Part shown: piece by piece, positions 15,593 through 24,064 of the stretch
How positions within the stretch are numbered: position 1 is the first letter of the stretch
Layout of the letters: every line of letters starts with the position of its first letter
Origin: UBA3263 sp964586765
GTDB lineage: Bacteria > Bacteroidota > Bacteroidia > Bacteroidales > Muribaculaceae
Reading direction: 5' to 3'
NCBI GenBank assembly: GCA_964586765.1
Contig: CAZPHN010000022.1
Coordinates: 1 to 40,866, forward strand
Length of the DNA: 40,866 nt
The notes under the pieces: generated by a model
The model's database searches: none
Told to the model about the DNA's origin: nothing
The model's input: the letters and a program-made list of their open reading frames with translations, nothing else
Translations under genes and position numbers: made by a program

Positions 15593-18256
15593 TTAGCGCA
15601 GTTTTTCTTTCTTCCAACCGTCAATCAGCGCGCCCGAGCGGTTAACCGTAGGTGTCTGCTGTTTGTAATTGATGCGGTTGGATTCCAGCTTTACGTTTGA
15701 AACCACATAGTCGCTTAGTTCCTGCAGCGTGCAGTTACCCTTTGACTCCTGCAGTTTCTTCAGGAGGAAGTAGGTAAACATTCCGTGACCTTTTTCCTTA
15801 TAGGGCATTGCGGTTTCTTCCGATGAAGTTGCGGAGAGAATCATCATGTTGCCCTTGGGAGCCGCCGGTTTTGATGCGATAGATACCGAACGGGTCGCGC
15901 TGATAGCCTCGCCGTTGCGGGTACCTCCGCTGAAACATGCGTCAAGGAATACCGTCACTTTATTTGCCGGCAAGTTGCCCAACTCCTTATAGAAGTGGTC
16001 AAGCGACATTGCCGTGCTCGTGAGTCCGGCAGAACCATCGACAGGAAGGATGTATGCGTCTTTTGTCGCCTCATCGGGAATACCATGACCGGCATAATAT
16101 ACAATAAGGTCGGGGTTAGGCATTGATTTGACCAGATTGCTGATATTATTGATTGCGCCGAGCATTTGTCCGTAGGTGGCGTTATCGATGTGGCGGATGT
16201 TATTTTCGGGAATACCCAGTGTCTTTACGCAATATTCTTTAAATGTGTTTCCATCGTGAGAGGCGAAATCCACGTTGGGAACATTCGAATACTTCTCGTT
16301 GGCAATGATAAGGGCAACGGTGTTTGAATTCTCCTTGCCATACTGAGGGATGTTTTTGTCAACATCGCTCGTAACGGTAATGATTTTGCCACCCTGAGCC
16401 ATCTGCGAATTGCCGGAGGGTTGTTTGCGGGTATGTGTCGCAAGAATAGTTCCGAAATCCACTACCGGTGCGGGTGAACCATATTGCAGACCGGCATCAT
16501 CGCGATAAGCATAGGTTTTGCCGGATGGGGTGGTGAAATTCATCGAACCGATTCTTACCTGACCGTCGGAGTTGATGAAGAATGTCGGAGCTTGGAAGTG
16601 AATTTGGTTCCATTCCTTCTTGAAGTTTTCAGCCTCGCCATTTTTCATAGGCACACGCAGCACGATAGGTCCATATTCAGACTCAATGCCGAAAGTTTCA
16701 TATTCCGTATCATATGGCTTGAGTTTGAGATCATTGATTCGGAGTGCATTCGTGTACAATCTCAAATACTCATTGGCACATTCGCGGCTGAGTTCCTCAT
16801 ATTTTGCATTAACGGTTTCATCATTTACGCGCTTGTTGAAGTCTGATTCGCGCTCAAATTCACCTTTAGTACCCCATTTTTCCAACCTTGTGGTTACATA
16901 TTCCTTAGAATAGGAGGCATATGAGGGAATTTCGATTGATGCGTTGCTGCTTGAGGAACCTGTTGCATAGTTGGCTGAATTGTTATCATTTGCAGTCATT
17001 ATTGGCGGCATATAGATGTCATTGACCGGCTCGCCACCCAATGCAATAATCCGCGAGTTCATTTCTTCGTATCCAGCTTTATTATCAAGGCAGTTGTAAG
17101 TCCGAGCAAGTCCTTGTAAATACTTAATCGCGGTGGGGTTTGCAGAAATTATTGTGCGGAAAAGTTCAGCAGCTGCGCTGAAATAGTCTTTAGCAATACG
17201 ATTGTATTTACGAGCGGTTTTTTCATCGGATGTACGTATTGCCTCAAGGTAGTTAGTGAGTCCTAAGTTATAATAACCAAACGCAAGACGCTTGATAATT
17301 GTTAGGTTATTAGGTTTCATTTGATCAAGACGTGAGTAAATGTTTATCACACCTTGATAGTTATGTTGATCCTCATATATTCGACCTTGAATATCAAGCA
17401 GATTTTGATTATCGGGCTGGAGGAAAAGTGCTTTATCGAGAAATTCCTGAATACGTTCACCGTGTCCGCCGTCGATGCAGGCATTTATACCCCAATAAAG
17501 GATGTTAAAATTGTTTGGATAGATTCTGGCACCTTCAGACATTGTTGCAAGTCCAAGGTCATATTTTTTTGCGTTAATACACGCTTGACCCATAGATTGA
17601 TAGATTTCTTCACGGTGGGCTTCAGCACCAGTTGCGAAATATAGACGGAAATAGTCAATTGCTTTTTCGAACTCCTTATTGTTGTAAGCATCTCGAGCAC
17701 AAATGTATACTATATCCGGGAAATTATTTTCGCGAATCCATTTTGTTCCATTAAGCTCTGGAATAAGTTGAATGTCGATATATGCACGGGCATATTTAGA
17801 CATTTCCGCTAATTCATTTCTTCCATTGTGAAAAAATAGACCATACATCAATTCTGCGTCTATATCTCGGAGCATTTCGCGAAGTTGATTGCGATGACTA
17901 TCATCCTTATCCAGTTTGTTAAAAAAGTCCGTAGCCATTTCATATGCTTTGTAGACTACGGGGTATAAATCCTCCTCATTTGTTTCTGAATCTACCTTAG
18001 CCATTTTGATTTGGCGATAGACGTTTTGCACATCTTCAAACTCGGCTTGCAGACGCGCCATTCTGAGCGAATCAATCTGTTCGTCGGTCATCAGTTCCAA
18101 AGAGTCAACCGGTTCGGTGACTTCGCTTTCCTCTGTTGAAGAAACAAGGAAAAGCGGGTCAAGTTCATCCGGGTCAGAGGGGAATGCCCGGAGTGTCGCT
18201 GTAGACACTCCAAGCACTGAAACGATTGCTATTACTAAATATTTGCGGGTAGACAT
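15593..18256 (-). CDS. Exported TPR protein with C-terminal caspase (peptidase C14) domain
   Basis: An 887-residue protein beginning with a signal-like segment (MSTRKYLVIAIVSVLGVSTATLRA). Residues about 70-430 are TPR-type helical repeats (e.g. NKEFEKAIDYFRLYFATGAE, ARIYPNNFNILYWGINACID, ANPTAIKYLQGLARTYNCLD). Residues about 458-587 form a beta-rich domain that also occurs in the adjacent WD40 protein. Residues about 647-887 are a caspase-fold protease: core strand VALIIANEKY, catalytic His724 in LIVYYAGHG and catalytic Cys774 in VTVFLDACFSGG, both intact. Bacterial caspase-like proteases cleave after basic or acidic residues and act in regulated cell death, defence or signalling. The export signal places this one in the periplasm, which is uncommon for a presumed death effector. 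It starts 6 bases after the WD40 gene stop, so co-expression and 1:1 assembly are likely. Confidence 0.93.
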   Translation of the reverse strand: MSTRKYLVIAIVSVLGVSTATLRAFPSDPDELDPLFLVSSTEESEVTEPVDSLELMTDEQIDSLRMARLQAEFEDVQNVYRQIKMAKVDSETNEEDLYPVVYKAYEMATDFFNKLDKDDSHRNQLREMLRDIDAELMYGLFFHNGRNELAEMSKYARAYIDIQLIPELNGTKWIRENNFPDIVYICARDAYNNKEFEKAIDYFRLYFATGAEAHREEIYQSMGQACINAKKYDLGLATMSEGARIYPNNFNILYWGINACIDGGHGERIQEFLDKALFLQPDNQNLLDIQGRIYEDQHNYQGVINIYSRLDQMKPNNLTIIKRLAFGYYNLGLTNYLEAIRTSDEKTARKYNRIAKDYFSAAAELFRTIISANPTAIKYLQGLARTYNCLDNKAGYEEMNSRIIALGGEPVNDIYMPPIMTANDNNSANYATGSSSSNASIEIPSYASYSKEYVTTRLEKWGTKGEFERESDFNKRVNDETVNAKYEELSRECANEYLRLYTNALRINDLKLKPYDTEYETFGIESEYGPIVLRVPMKNGEAENFKKEWNQIHFQAPTFFINSDGQVRIGSMNFTTPSGKTYAYRDDAGLQYGSPAPVVDFGTILATHTRKQPSGNSQMAQGGKIITVTSDVDKNIPQYGKENSNTVALIIANEKYSNVPNVDFASHDGNTFKEYCVKTLGIPENNIRHIDNATYGQMLGAINNISNLVKSMPNPDLIVYYAGHGIPDEATKDAYILPVDGSAGLTSTAMSLDHFYKELGNLPANKVTVFLDACFSGGTRNGEAISATRSVSIASKPAAPKGNMMILSATSSEETAMPYKEKGHGMFTYFLLKKLQESKGNCTLQELSDYVVSNVKLESNRINYKQQTPTVNRSGALIDGWKKEKLR

Positions 18257-18262
18257 ATATTT

Positions 18263-20344
18263 TTAGAAAACATCAATAAATACAAACTCTGCGGTAATGC
18301 GGCGGAATTCCGCACCTTTACCTTCGGCAATTGAGATTGAGTAATTGAAATCAGGATTAACTTGGCGCAGTTTTTCAACGTTGTTGAGCAGGAATTCCTG
18401 CACGCCTGCTGCACGGAGGAATGCAAGCTGCTCGTTCTGTGTAATGCCTGATGCCTTGGTTACGGTAATACCGGTAAGCTGACCATCTTTGGTTACGGGC
18501 TCATCCTCGAAGTCACCGTAAGAACCGTCGTAGGCTATACGTGAGCGGATAGGCGATGCATCAGCTGTTCCGCTAAGGGTGATTTTCAGCTGCTTGCCTT
18601 CCTGCAGATACTGAGCAAAGTCGCCTTCCATAGCCTCCTTGACAATGGCGAGCATCGATTTAGCCGCGCCTGATTCATCGACATGATATTTGCCGGGTCC
18701 GAAGTCCTCATGAATAGAGAAGTCAGGCTCAACTTCATAGGTGAATTTCACGCGATAGTTAAGAATCTTGTCACCATTGGCGTTGAACGACGGCTCCAGA
18801 CGGCTGTCAACTGTAATGTTGGTGTGGTCTGAAATAACATTGTCGCGCTTAGCTTCCTCAAGTACTCGCTGTTTAATCTCCTGAAGTCTAATTTCTTCCA
18901 ACTGTTGTTGCTGAATTACTTCGAGGGTCATGGGGTCATCATCCTCATCATCTTCCATGAATTTAAGTTCAGCGCGGTTGATATTATTAAATGTATAAGT
19001 CTTACCGTCGGCTGAGTTGTAGACGTTAGCATAAATCATCTCGAATTTATCGTTAGGCATGATGCCGTAGCGAACGTCGCGGAATTCGAGCGTGGATGCG
19101 TCAGTAAAGTTCTCCTTGTCGGACTTGGGCACCGGCAGGTAGATGGGAGGCATATTGTCGAAGTTCACTTCCTGCAGTTCGTGGCGTGGGTCATATTCAC
19201 CAAGCGTGATTGCAGACATTAATACCAAATCACCGGCAAGACGGGTTGCGATTTCATCTTCGAAGAGCTGACGCTGTTTGGCAATGGTTTCCGGATTCAC
19301 ACGGAGAACGTATTCCTCCATGGTTTCATCCGGTTGCATCTTCATCCACTCGTTCATCAATTCATCAGTTTCCGCTCCGACGAATTTGCCGAAGAAGGGA
19401 GCCATGTTGTCCATACGGCGCGCTTTCAGTGCTTTGTATGATGTATTGGCAAGCAGGGTATTATTCTTTACATCGGGAATGAACAGAAGATCACTGACGC
19501 CGCCTTCCAGTACGTCGACATAAGTCCTGTCATCTTCCGGAGTCAGAAGGTTCAGTACAACAATGTGGCTCGGGTCAGTAGCTACGGCAACATATTTGCC
19601 GTCACGATTGAAGCAGAAGCCTATACCCTGACCGAGGTCATCGATGCTCTGTTTAATAAGGAACGTGCGAGCGTCATAAATACGGAGAACACCTTCAGAT
19701 GAGAGAACGGCGAATTCGGAAGAGTCATCGTTAAACATTACATCGGTAATGGGTTCGCCGACATCGATGGTGGTACGCAAGTTTTTTTCCTGAAGGTTAT
19801 AAACGCGGACTTTTTCGCCATCGGGGGCAGCCGCGTAGAAACCGTTGTTACTGAGAATAAGGTCGGTTGCAGGACCGGCAAGCGCGATTGTGTCGGCAAG
19901 TTCGAACTTGCGACCTTTCTGGGTCATGCGGTTAATGCGGGTAGGGGTGGCTACCATCAGCACTCGACCGTCAGATGAGAAAGCGAAACCGGTAGGGATA
20001 CCCATTTTCTTGTTCGAGTATGTCCATACAGCTGGCATTTGGGGCGAACAGTGGTTTCTGTAAACGTAAAGTTTGGATTTTTTGCCCTCGCCGGCAAGGA
20101 TAGCGAAATATGCACCGGTAGGGTTGAGTCTCAGATGACGGATTGCTTTACCTGAGTTGGTCATTTTCGTACCGTTCATGGTGTACACGCTCTTATCGCT
20201 ATGAGAAACCACTGACGATGAATACTTGTCAAGCCCCACAGGGGTTTCCGGGTACGTGAAATGGTATTCGCGCTGTTGGGCGGATGCGGTAAGTGCCGTT
20301 CCAACCAACAAGGCAAAGACGGAATGTTTAAACGAATGTAACAT
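18263..20344 (-). CDS. Exported WD40-like propeller protein with OmpA-like C-terminal domain
   Basis: A 693-residue secreted protein (signal MLHSFKHSVFALLVGTALTASAQ). Residues about 30-300 are beta-propeller blades of WD40/YVTN type: GFAFSSDGRVLMVAT, DVMFNDDSSEFAVLSSEG, LRIYDARTF, GFCFNRDGKYVAVAT. Residues about 328-458 are similar to a domain of the neighbouring caspase protein. A Gln/Glu-rich coiled coil follows (about 472-502). Residues about 530-693 resemble an OmpA-like peptidoglycan-binding fold with an insertion: ITLSGTADASP, NEQLAFLRAAGVQEFLLNNV, YSISIAEGKGAEFRRITAEF. Propellers are scaffolds or sensors; an OmpA-like end would tether it to the cell wall (inference). It lies between the FecR-like gene (38 bases) and the caspase gene (6 bases). 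Confidence 0.82.
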   Translation of the reverse strand: MLHSFKHSVFALLVGTALTASAQQREYHFTYPETPVGLDKYSSSVVSHSDKSVYTMNGTKMTNSGKAIRHLRLNPTGAYFAILAGEGKKSKLYVYRNHCSPQMPAVWTYSNKKMGIPTGFAFSSDGRVLMVATPTRINRMTQKGRKFELADTIALAGPATDLILSNNGFYAAAPDGEKVRVYNLQEKNLRTTIDVGEPITDVMFNDDSSEFAVLSSEGVLRIYDARTFLIKQSIDDLGQGIGFCFNRDGKYVAVATDPSHIVVLNLLTPEDDRTYVDVLEGGVSDLLFIPDVKNNTLLANTSYKALKARRMDNMAPFFGKFVGAETDELMNEWMKMQPDETMEEYVLRVNPETIAKQRQLFEDEIATRLAGDLVLMSAITLGEYDPRHELQEVNFDNMPPIYLPVPKSDKENFTDASTLEFRDVRYGIMPNDKFEMIYANVYNSADGKTYTFNNINRAELKFMEDDEDDDPMTLEVIQQQQLEEIRLQEIKQRVLEEAKRDNVISDHTNITVDSRLEPSFNANGDKILNYRVKFTYEVEPDFSIHEDFGPGKYHVDESGAAKSMLAIVKEAMEGDFAQYLQEGKQLKITLSGTADASPIRSRIAYDGSYGDFEDEPVTKDGQLTGITVTKASGITQNEQLAFLRAAGVQEFLLNNVEKLRQVNPDFNYSISIAEGKGAEFRRITAEFVFIDVF

Positions 20345-20382
20345 TTGTGTTGAAATGTGATTAGGGTTAATATTGATTTGAT

Positions 20383-21246
20383 TTAAATTCGGTTAAGAGG
20401 GAAAATATAGGTTATGAGTTCAGGGTCGGAATCAGGAATTTCAGCATTTGATTCAATTAATTCTTCAATGACGTCAAGGAGGCTGTCCACGTCATAACCA
20501 TATTGAGTGGCAACGAGGAGATGAAGTTCTCCGGGCTGACAACCTTCCGGCTGTTCGCGTGCCAGTTCCTGCTGTGACTGAAGGACATAGGCGTTTATGG
20601 GCTGACCTAACTCCGAAATATCGGCAGAAATGAGTTTGCCGTCCTTAATACGGAATTTGATTACATTGAAATAAAGAGGAGCTTCATCGGTTGATTTAGC
20701 TTTGAACGAGAGCCCTTCTTGGTCATCGGTAGTAATGGTGAGCGGTGCGTTTTCCGGACCTTCCATGCCGATTGAGTTGATGATGGCTATGGCGAGGGCT
20801 TCCGGCTCGATGTTCAGGTCATAATATTCCGGATCGAGAACCGCCTGCGAGCGGCGGACCATACCGTTCTGTTCATATACGGTGGTGGAACCGCCTGACT
20901 TGGCGAAATTCATGGCACTGACCACATTCGAGGCGTGACTTTCCGCTTTTTTCGACGCTTGTAGCACGATTTCCGAAATGGACATTTCGCAGGGACCCGT
21001 TGTTGTGTAGATTTTATTGGTTATCTTGTTGAGCAACGAGATGCTGGCATCCTTTTCGAGACGGAAACGGTCGTTGCGACCGTATGTGACGTCAGAGTTG
21101 AGACTCTGTTCATCGCCATTACGGATTACGGCAATTTTTCCTTTAGTCTCGTGAACCACAAACTGGGCGGAGGCTGACAACGGCAGCATTGCTAAACATA
21201 CCGAAAAAATAGCACTGAAAGCTTTTTTTAGATAGAAATGTTTCAT
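20383..21246 (-). CDS. Secreted FecR-like protein of the caspase operon
   Basis: A 287-residue exported protein (signal within MKHFYLKKAFSAIFSVCLAM...ASAQ). The N-terminal region (FVVHETKGKIAVIRNGDEQS, NDRFRLEKDASISLLNK, IYTTTGPCEMSISEIV; about 28-95) has the strand pattern of FecR-type domains, which are known partners of CHASE2 sensors. The C-terminal part (about 120-287) is acidic with LITYIFPLNRI at the end and is unrecognised. It sits 20 bases after the CHASE2 gene. Likely a periplasmic partner that binds a ligand or the CHASE2 domain (inference). No enzyme motif. Confidence 0.65.
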   Translation of the reverse strand: MKHFYLKKAFSAIFSVCLAMLPLSASAQFVVHETKGKIAVIRNGDEQSLNSDVTYGRNDRFRLEKDASISLLNKITNKIYTTTGPCEMSISEIVLQASKKAESHASNVVSAMNFAKSGGSTTVYEQNGMVRRSQAVLDPEYYDLNIEPEALAIAIINSIGMEGPENAPLTITTDDQEGLSFKAKSTDEAPLYFNVIKFRIKDGKLISADISELGQPINAYVLQSQQELAREQPEGCQPGELHLLVATQYGYDVDSLLDVIEELIESNAEIPDSDPELITYIFPLNRI

Positions 21247-21266
21247 AATATGGTGATTGGTGTTTT

Positions 21267-22463
21267 TTATGACATGGATTTTGGGTTGCCTTTCGCTTTC
21301 TTTTGGCGAAAGTGTTTATAAATCGAGACGGTTCCGACCATTAAATCACAGGCGAAAAGACCGAATGTAATCATCAGCAGCGACGGCGAGAAATCTATTA
21401 TCGTATTCTTTTCAACAAAAAGGAAATAACCGATGTAGATTACAAGCAAAAGGAGTAACATCTGGGTAATACGAAGTACTAAGCCTTTTATGCCGACAGG
21501 AATTAGGCAGAATCCGAGGGTGATTATAAAGCAAAGCAGGCAGGCTATTGTCCATTCTGTCCAGTCGCCGTAGCGGTTTATGTAATTATCGTGGAGTATG
21601 GTTGAAATAGCGTAGGCGTGAATTAGAATGCCCGACATATTATTGTCGGTAGGGGTGGGGTGGATGTCTTCTGTTTTGCTGACGGCACCGATGAGCACAA
21701 CCTTATCGTTTACTATTTCAATCGAGTCTGCAAGTTCACTCAGGGTCAGTATAGTGATTTCGCGCGAGGGATAGTTGATGATTTCCTGCTCTTTGTTACG
21801 CTTTTTGAGCACTTCTGCTACCTTAGGGTCAGCTTTTTGAGCAATAGCGGCAGCAAAACCGGGTATGTTTCCGTTGGCAGTGGGATATTCGGCTCGGAAT
21901 GTGCGCACGGTGCCTGATGCTACGCGCGTCGGCAGATTGCTTGCGGCAAATTCTACGTTACCGCCTATGGTATCGGCAAAAAATGAGCGTTCGGCAATCG
22001 TGAAAACATCCTTGTCAGGATTTTGCAGCAATGATTCTGTTATCACTACGTTGTCAAGGTCCCGCAGGCTATTGATGAGCCACATATCTGTTGTTGGGTC
22101 ATGTGGCTCCTGAAAAAGAATGTCGACACCAATTGCGGCAGGACGGGTGTACTGTCGCAAATTGTCAAGAGTCGTCGCAATCTCCACGCGGTCGCTGTTT
22201 TCGAGGTTGATGACTATCACTTTGTCATCCAGTTCCCTAACGGGTCTATTGTCAGCGACTATATTATAGAAATCGGCAAAGTCGAAATCATGTGGTTTGG
22301 AGGCGTTGAAAAAGCTTGCCGTGAATGAAAACGGAGCTATCAGTTTTTGCGAAAGAAGGGCTGCAACCCCAACGAGCAGCAATGCGGTTGGAGTAGCTTT
22401 TATAACCTTCTTTAAAACTCTCTTTAAAAAAGAATCATTATTTACTGAAGAATCAGCATTCAC
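21267..22463 (-). CDS. CHASE2-domain membrane protein without an effector domain
   Basis: A 398-residue protein starting with GTG at 22463 (no nearby in-frame ATG; the reading frame fits a promoter about 30 bases upstream). One N-terminal transmembrane helix (about 24-42), then a periplasmic CHASE2 domain: DDKVIVINLENSDRVEIATT, RPAAIGVDILFQEPHDPTTD, GNVEFAASNLPTR, IVNDKVVLIGAVSKTEDIHP and the NNMSGILIHAYAISTIL helix. Three membrane helices follow (about 305-378) and the chain ends with a short basic tail. CHASE2 proteins normally end in a kinase, cyclase or diguanylate cyclase; none is present here. The first gene of the operon, it is well placed as its sensor, passing the signal to periplasmic partners rather than to the cytoplasm (inference). 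Confidence 0.9.
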   Translation of the reverse strand: MNADSSVNNDSFLKRVLKKVIKATPTALLLVGVAALLSQKLIAPFSFTASFFNASKPHDFDFADFYNIVADNRPVRELDDKVIVINLENSDRVEIATTLDNLRQYTRPAAIGVDILFQEPHDPTTDMWLINSLRDLDNVVITESLLQNPDKDVFTIAERSFFADTIGGNVEFAASNLPTRVASGTVRTFRAEYPTANGNIPGFAAAIAQKADPKVAEVLKKRNKEQEIINYPSREITILTLSELADSIEIVNDKVVLIGAVSKTEDIHPTPTDNNMSGILIHAYAISTILHDNYINRYGDWTEWTIACLLCFIITLGFCLIPVGIKGLVLRITQMLLLLLVIYIGYFLFVEKNTIIDFSPSLLMITFGLFACDLMVGTVSIYKHFRQKKAKGNPKSMS

Positions 22464-22496
22464 AAATAGAGTGTGTTATAATAATTAATTTGCCCG

Positions 22497-22530
22497 CAAA
22501 TATAACAAAAAATTCTTAAATAATCACAAA
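22497..22530 (-). promoter_or_regulatory. Promoter of the CHASE2-caspase operon
   Basis: On the minus strand TTTG (22530-22527), 22 bases, TATATTTG (22504-22497). It lies about 34 bases before the GTG start and is the only clear promoter found for the seven-gene operon; no internal terminator was seen. Confidence 0.65.
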
Positions 22531-22583
22531 AAATGCTGAAAATGACCAACATTGATGAATTCGAATATTTTTTATATAACGCA

Positions 22584-22620
22584 AAACCGGGAGCAAAACA
22601 TTAAATTTTGCTCCCGGTTT
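22584..22620 (-). terminator. Intrinsic terminator of the DUF4270 operon
   Basis: A perfect 15-pair stem (AAACCGGGAGCAAAA, 22584-22598; TTTTGCTCCCGGTTT, 22606-22620) with a 7-base loop lies just after the stop of the minus-strand DUF4270 gene. The following tail on the minus strand is only moderately T-rich. Confidence 0.8.
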
Positions 22621-22651
22621 GTAGGCTGTCGTTATTTGGGGATGCTACGTT

Positions 22652-24064
22652 TTAGAACGATTGACGGGCAAAAGTGAGTTTGATTTTTGCTTTTTCGGGC
22701 AAGAGTTCAACCATGGCAGGCATCGATATCATCGGCGATATACCGCTGAGGACGGTTGTGGTGGTACCATAATAGTAATATGACGACTGATTTGTCTCCG
22801 TAACCATTGATACAGGCGTCAAAGTGAACGTCCAGTCGGCGGCTGTCAGCGGCTCTTCCGAATCAAGCATTTTAATCAGATACTCGCGCATGTCACCAAA
22901 TGTGTAGGTTTTGGTGGTGGCATTATAAGTGCCTACAAATGAGGTTTCGTTGTCGGGGAGTTTATTTTTAGCAAAAAACTCTTTTTTGTCTCTGCTGAGA
23001 ACCAGCAGGAGATATTCCGGAGGGTTAATTCCGCGGTCAGAAGCAATCACATTGGCGGGGAGGGAGAATGTCAATGTGTTTATGACAGTCAGGGCTTGGT
23101 CTCCTGCTTCCTTGATTTTTTTGATTACAGACTCAATGGGAAACTCGATTTCGGCATCGTAGCCCGCGGGAGCAGCAATAACTGTTTTGTTAATATTGAC
23201 CATTTCCGTAAGAGCCGGCGAGATGTCATAACTGATATTAGTGTTGCAGACCAATTCCGGAGCCATAGCCATTACATAATTATATAGCTTGGAAATCGAG
23301 TCGGTTTCTACGCCCGCAGAGTTCGTTACCTTATATGTCTTATGATAGTAGTAAACCATACGGCAACTTGTTATGCGGGTAACACGACCTGAGCCGAAGG
23401 TATGGCGCACATATACACCCGGGAAAAAGTCCTGAAAGCTATACGGGTCATTAAAGAGTGAGGGGTCTGACCGGTACTTATCAAGTATTTTGTGCATGAG
23501 TGCGTCAGGCATATCCACGTATGCGAATCGATACGGATTTGCCGCAACGGTATCGTTTATGCTTAGACCAACGGCTGTAAAGGTTGATGATCCGAGAAGG
23601 TCAGAGGGGGAGTATGCCTGTTCTGCAGCAGGGTCATAGTTTGAGTAGATAGGGGAGGGAAGCTGCTTGAGCAGGGGGTACACTTCAATTCCAATAGGAG
23701 CCAAAGAGTCACCTACAAAGGCTGCTTTCTCAAAAACGAGCTGCAGCTTAAGTGAGTCAGGTGTCACATTTTCAGTCTCGATATTGTTCGAAGGGAACAT
23801 CTGAGCCATGAAATCGGCATTGAGCTTGCCAAACTCCGGAGCCTGAATGGCACCAAGAAGCTGAGTGGTAGTGCGGCTTTGAACCGCTCCGCTCAAAATT
23901 GTGCGTGAGCTTATTGTAAATGAGGAGTCAATGAGTATCTCTATATTATTGCTGACCATAGACGCTCCGGGTTCTGACAGGGATGCGTTCTCGCTTTGGC
24001 ATGCAATGAGTCCGACTGAGAGAGCGGCAAAAGCCGTTATAGGGTTGAAAATGGAAAGTTTCAT
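22652..24064 (-). CDS. DUF4270 family lipoprotein-like protein
   Basis: A 470-residue exported protein. The start MKLSIFNPITAFAALSVGLIACQSE has a lipobox-like LIAC, so it is probably an outer-membrane or periplasmic lipoprotein. DUF4270 features include the Ser/Thr-rich mature N-terminus (IEILIDSSFTISSRTILSGA), SRTTTQLLGAIQAPEFGKLN, TPDSLKLQLVFEKAAFVGDS and the C-terminal strand MISMPAMVELLPEKAKIKLTF. The family is Bacteroidota-specific, of unknown function, and often encoded with a glycogen-synthase-like gene, as here; the two genes overlap by four bases. Confidence 0.85.
   Translation of the reverse strand: MKLSIFNPITAFAALSVGLIACQSENASLSEPGASMVSNNIEILIDSSFTISSRTILSGAVQSRTTTQLLGAIQAPEFGKLNADFMAQMFPSNNIETENVTPDSLKLQLVFEKAAFVGDSLAPIGIEVYPLLKQLPSPIYSNYDPAAEQAYSPSDLLGSSTFTAVGLSINDTVAANPYRFAYVDMPDALMHKILDKYRSDPSLFNDPYSFQDFFPGVYVRHTFGSGRVTRITSCRMVYYYHKTYKVTNSAGVETDSISKLYNYVMAMAPELVCNTNISYDISPALTEMVNINKTVIAAPAGYDAEIEFPIESVIKKIKEAGDQALTVINTLTFSLPANVIASDRGINPPEYLLLVLSRDKKEFFAKNKLPDNETSFVGTYNATTKTYTFGDMREYLIKMLDSEEPLTAADWTFTLTPVSMVTETNQSSYYYYGTTTTVLSGISPMISMPAMVELLPEKAKIKLTFARQSF

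Noticed and set aside
15588..15595. TAATTTTG just before the DUF4384 gene as an internal promoter
   Set aside because: The -33 partner is poor (TTGG at 18 bases) and most of the match is the caspase stop codon; it may be chance.
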